From an uncultured Arthrobacter sp. (GTDB lineage Bacteria; Actinomycetota; Actinomycetes; Actinomycetales; Micrococcaceae): DNA of 50,079 bases. The stretch's first letter is position 1. Every line of letters begins with the position of its first letter. The notes beneath the pieces are model-generated. The model made no database searches, was not told the DNA's origin, and saw only the letters and a list, made by a program, of their open reading frames with translations. The stretch is from positions 1 through 50,079 of the forward strand of contig NZ_CADCTE010000052.1 of the NCBI RefSeq assembly GCF_902805515.1. The letters are read 5' to 3'. This document shows positions 48,568 to 50,079 of this stretch, in pieces. The translations under genes were made by a program, and so were the position numbers.

Positions 48568-50079
48568 TCAGCCGGGCTGCGGAAGGGTCATGGTGAAGGT
48601 GCTGCCCTGGCCGGGCTCGCTGACCGCGCTGATCGTGCCGCCGTGTTCGGTGACGATGCTCTTGGTGATCAGCAGGCCGAGGCCCACGCCCTGCACGGTC
48701 GAGACGCGCACGGCGGGGGAGCGGAAGAACCGGTCGAACACCTGGCTCAGCTCTTCGGCCTCGATGCCGATGCCGGTGTCCTCTACCCCGAGCCGGAGCA
48801 GCCCCCCGGTGAGTTCGGCGCCCACGGTGATGGTGCCGCCCCGGCGGTTGTACTTCACGGCGTTCGACACAAGGTTGTCGAGCGCCTGCCCCAGCCGAAC
48901 GGGGTCGGCGACGGCGGGCAGGGCGGCAGGGGCGGTGTTGATCAGCCGGACCCCCGCAGCGTCGGCCGCCGGCTGCGCCGAGGCGATGCACGCACCGACC
49001 AGTTCGCCGACGTCGCACGGCACCGGCCTCACCCGGAAGGTGCCTGCGTTGATGGCGAGGAGGTCATCCACCAGGGCCTCGAGCTGCAGCGCATTGCGCC
49101 GCGCCACCGAAAGGTAGCGCACCACGTCGGGCTCCAGGGAGTCCCTGCGGTCAAGGATCAGGTCGAGGAATCCGAGGACCGAGGTCAGCGGCGTGCGGAA
49201 CTCGTGGGAGACGTTCGAGAGGAAGTCATCCTTGGCGTGCAGCGCCCTCAGCAGCGAGGTGATGTCCGTGAAGGACACGACCGTTCCGGCGAACGCGCCG
49301 TCGTCGTCGGTCATGGCGCGCGCCGACACGGAGACCGCCTGCTGCGCGCGGCCGCTGCCCAGCCAGATCTGGACATCGTCGAAGCTCTCGCCCAGCACCG
49401 CGCGCCGCACCGGGCGGTCCTCGGCCGGGATCGGGGTTTCCCGGTCGGGGCCGAAGATCAGCAGCTGCCCTTCGTTGGGGTCGTCATTGCCGGGTGGGGC
49501 CGCCAGCCCGTGCGAGACGCGCTGGCGTGCGTTCATCAGGACGTCGTGTCCGTCGCGGTCCACCACCACCAGGCCGACCCCCACGGTGTCGAGGATGGTG
49601 GCCAGGAGCCGCTCGCGTTCGACCCCCTCGGCGGCCGCCCTGCGCAGCGCGGCCTGGGACCGGCTGACCGCCTCCTGCTGGGCACGGCGCTCCGTGGTGA
49701 GGATCGAAATGAATGCCGCGAGTCCCGTCAGCACCACCGGCAGCAGGAACGGCCCGAGGAATTCGGCCGGACCGGGCCTGCCCTCGCTGAACAGCAGGGG
49801 CCCCCAGACGATGCACAGGGATCCGCCGGCGGTCAGTGCCGCCGCCGCGGCCGTCGGGATGCGGGAGGCCGCGATCCAGGCGGCCGGGAAGGCCGCGAGC
49901 ACCCCCACCCCGGAGAGGTAGTCGCCGGCACCGGCGCGCAGCAGCCCCAGTGCCGCGAAATCCAGCAGCGGAACCGCGAGCGCCGCCCAGGCGGGCAGGC
50001 GCTGCCACGGGATGACGAAGCACAGCAGGAGCAGTCCCGCTTCGAGGAGGATCCCCGCCGGGAAGAGGGGATCGGCGAA
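48568..50079 (-). CDS. Membrane sensor histidine kinase with PAS domain (5' end beyond window)
   Basis: The frame is open to the last base of the window, so the N-terminus is missing. The visible 503 codons give at least three hydrophobic helices (LLEAGLLLLCFVIPW, then AGGSLCIVWGPLLF, then FLLPVVLTGLAAFISIL). A linker coiled coil is followed by a PAS domain (LLATILDTVGVGLVVVDRDG) and a HisKA domain with the phospho-acceptor His in NVSHEFRTPLTSVLGFL. The HATPase_c domain has NAVKYNRRGG, EDTGIGIE and GVGLGLLITKSIV. It autophosphorylates and would signal to a partner response regulator lying outside the window. The GTG at 49908 should not be taken as the start, because membrane segments continue upstream. 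Confidence 0.92.
   Translation of the reverse strand, partial: FADPLFPAGILLEAGLLLLCFVIPWQRLPAWAALAVPLLDFAALGLLRAGAGDYLSGVGVLAAFPAAWIAASRIPTAAAAALTAGGSLCIVWGPLLFSEGRPGPAEFLGPFLLPVVLTGLAAFISILTTERRAQQEAVSRSQAALRRAAAEGVERERLLATILDTVGVGLVVVDRDGHDVLMNARQRVSHGLAAPPGNDDPNEGQLLIFGPDRETPIPAEDRPVRRAVLGESFDDVQIWLGSGRAQQAVSVSARAMTDDDGAFAGTVVSFTDITSLLRALHAKDDFLSNVSHEFRTPLTSVLGFLDLILDRRDSLEPDVVRYLSVARRNALQLEALVDDLLAINAGTFRVRPVPCDVGELVGACIASAQPAADAAGVRLINTAPAALPAVADPVRLGQALDNLVSNAVKYNRRGGTITVGAELTGGLLRLGVEDTGIGIEAEELSQVFDRFFRSPAVRVSTVQGVGLGLLITKSIVTEHGGTISAVSEPGQGSTFTMTLPQPG

Overview
The window comes from a high-GC Gram-positive chromosome, almost certainly a Micrococcales actinobacterium of the Micrococcaceae (Arthrobacter-like) type. 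This rests on the strong third-position G+C bias, GTG and TTG starts, the glmU-prs and rplY-pth core genes, a SufS/SufU pair, an IniB-domain protein with paired dynamin-like GTPases, and very large LuxR regulators with AAA-type ATPase domains. I see no insertion sequence, prophage or CRISPR array.

Left part (1-8185): the proline-rich end of an unknown protein is followed by a giant ATPase-LuxR regulator. After a repeat-rich 450-base spacer comes an iniBAC-like set: an IniB-domain protein with a His-rich stretch and about 13 SFN/SYN repeats, then two overlapping dynamin-like GTPases. In mycobacteria the iniBAC operon responds to cell-envelope stress and its GTPases act on membranes, so an envelope role is the best guess here.

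Middle (8186-26646): two small membrane proteins, a TetR regulator, tRNA-Gln, glmU-prs and rplY-pth. Four paralogous ATPase-LuxR regulators (about 880 residues each) sit in two tandem pairs around an Alg14-Alg13-type glycosyltransferase and the rplY-pth pair, so they are interleaved with a normally compact housekeeping block.

Right part (26647-46658): an exopolysaccharide locus with a polyprenyl glycosylphosphotransferase, Wzx-like flippase, Wzy-like polymerase, GT2 glycosyltransferase, Wzz-like chain-length protein, a large secreted fibrinogen-domain/beta-propeller protein and exported proteins of unknown role. Embedded in it is a sulfate-activation and transfer set: CysQ, CysD, CysN, an APS kinase fused to a degenerate ATP-sulfurylase-like domain, and a PAPS-dependent sulfotransferase. 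No PAPS or sulfite reductase is present. The simplest reading is that this organism makes a sulfated exopolysaccharide. The window ends with sufS-sufU and a truncated sensor histidine kinase (46767-50079).

The most unusual signal is regulatory. Two untranslated leaders, one before the Alg14-Alg13 glycosyltransferase (18449-18508) and one before the glycosylphosphotransferase (27058-27115), fold into the same two-stem RNA. The apical loop (GAGACC) and internal bulge (TCCCCAG) are conserved while the stems covary. The first is followed by a strong intrinsic terminator ahead of the gene; the second is followed by hairpins over the ribosome-binding site. Both leaders, and the first LuxR pair, also share a promoter-like element, ACTYGTG with a TAG-type -10 box 27-28 bases downstream. 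Together these point to a dedicated regulon in which the giant LuxR proteins and a leader RNA control production of a sulfated polysaccharide.
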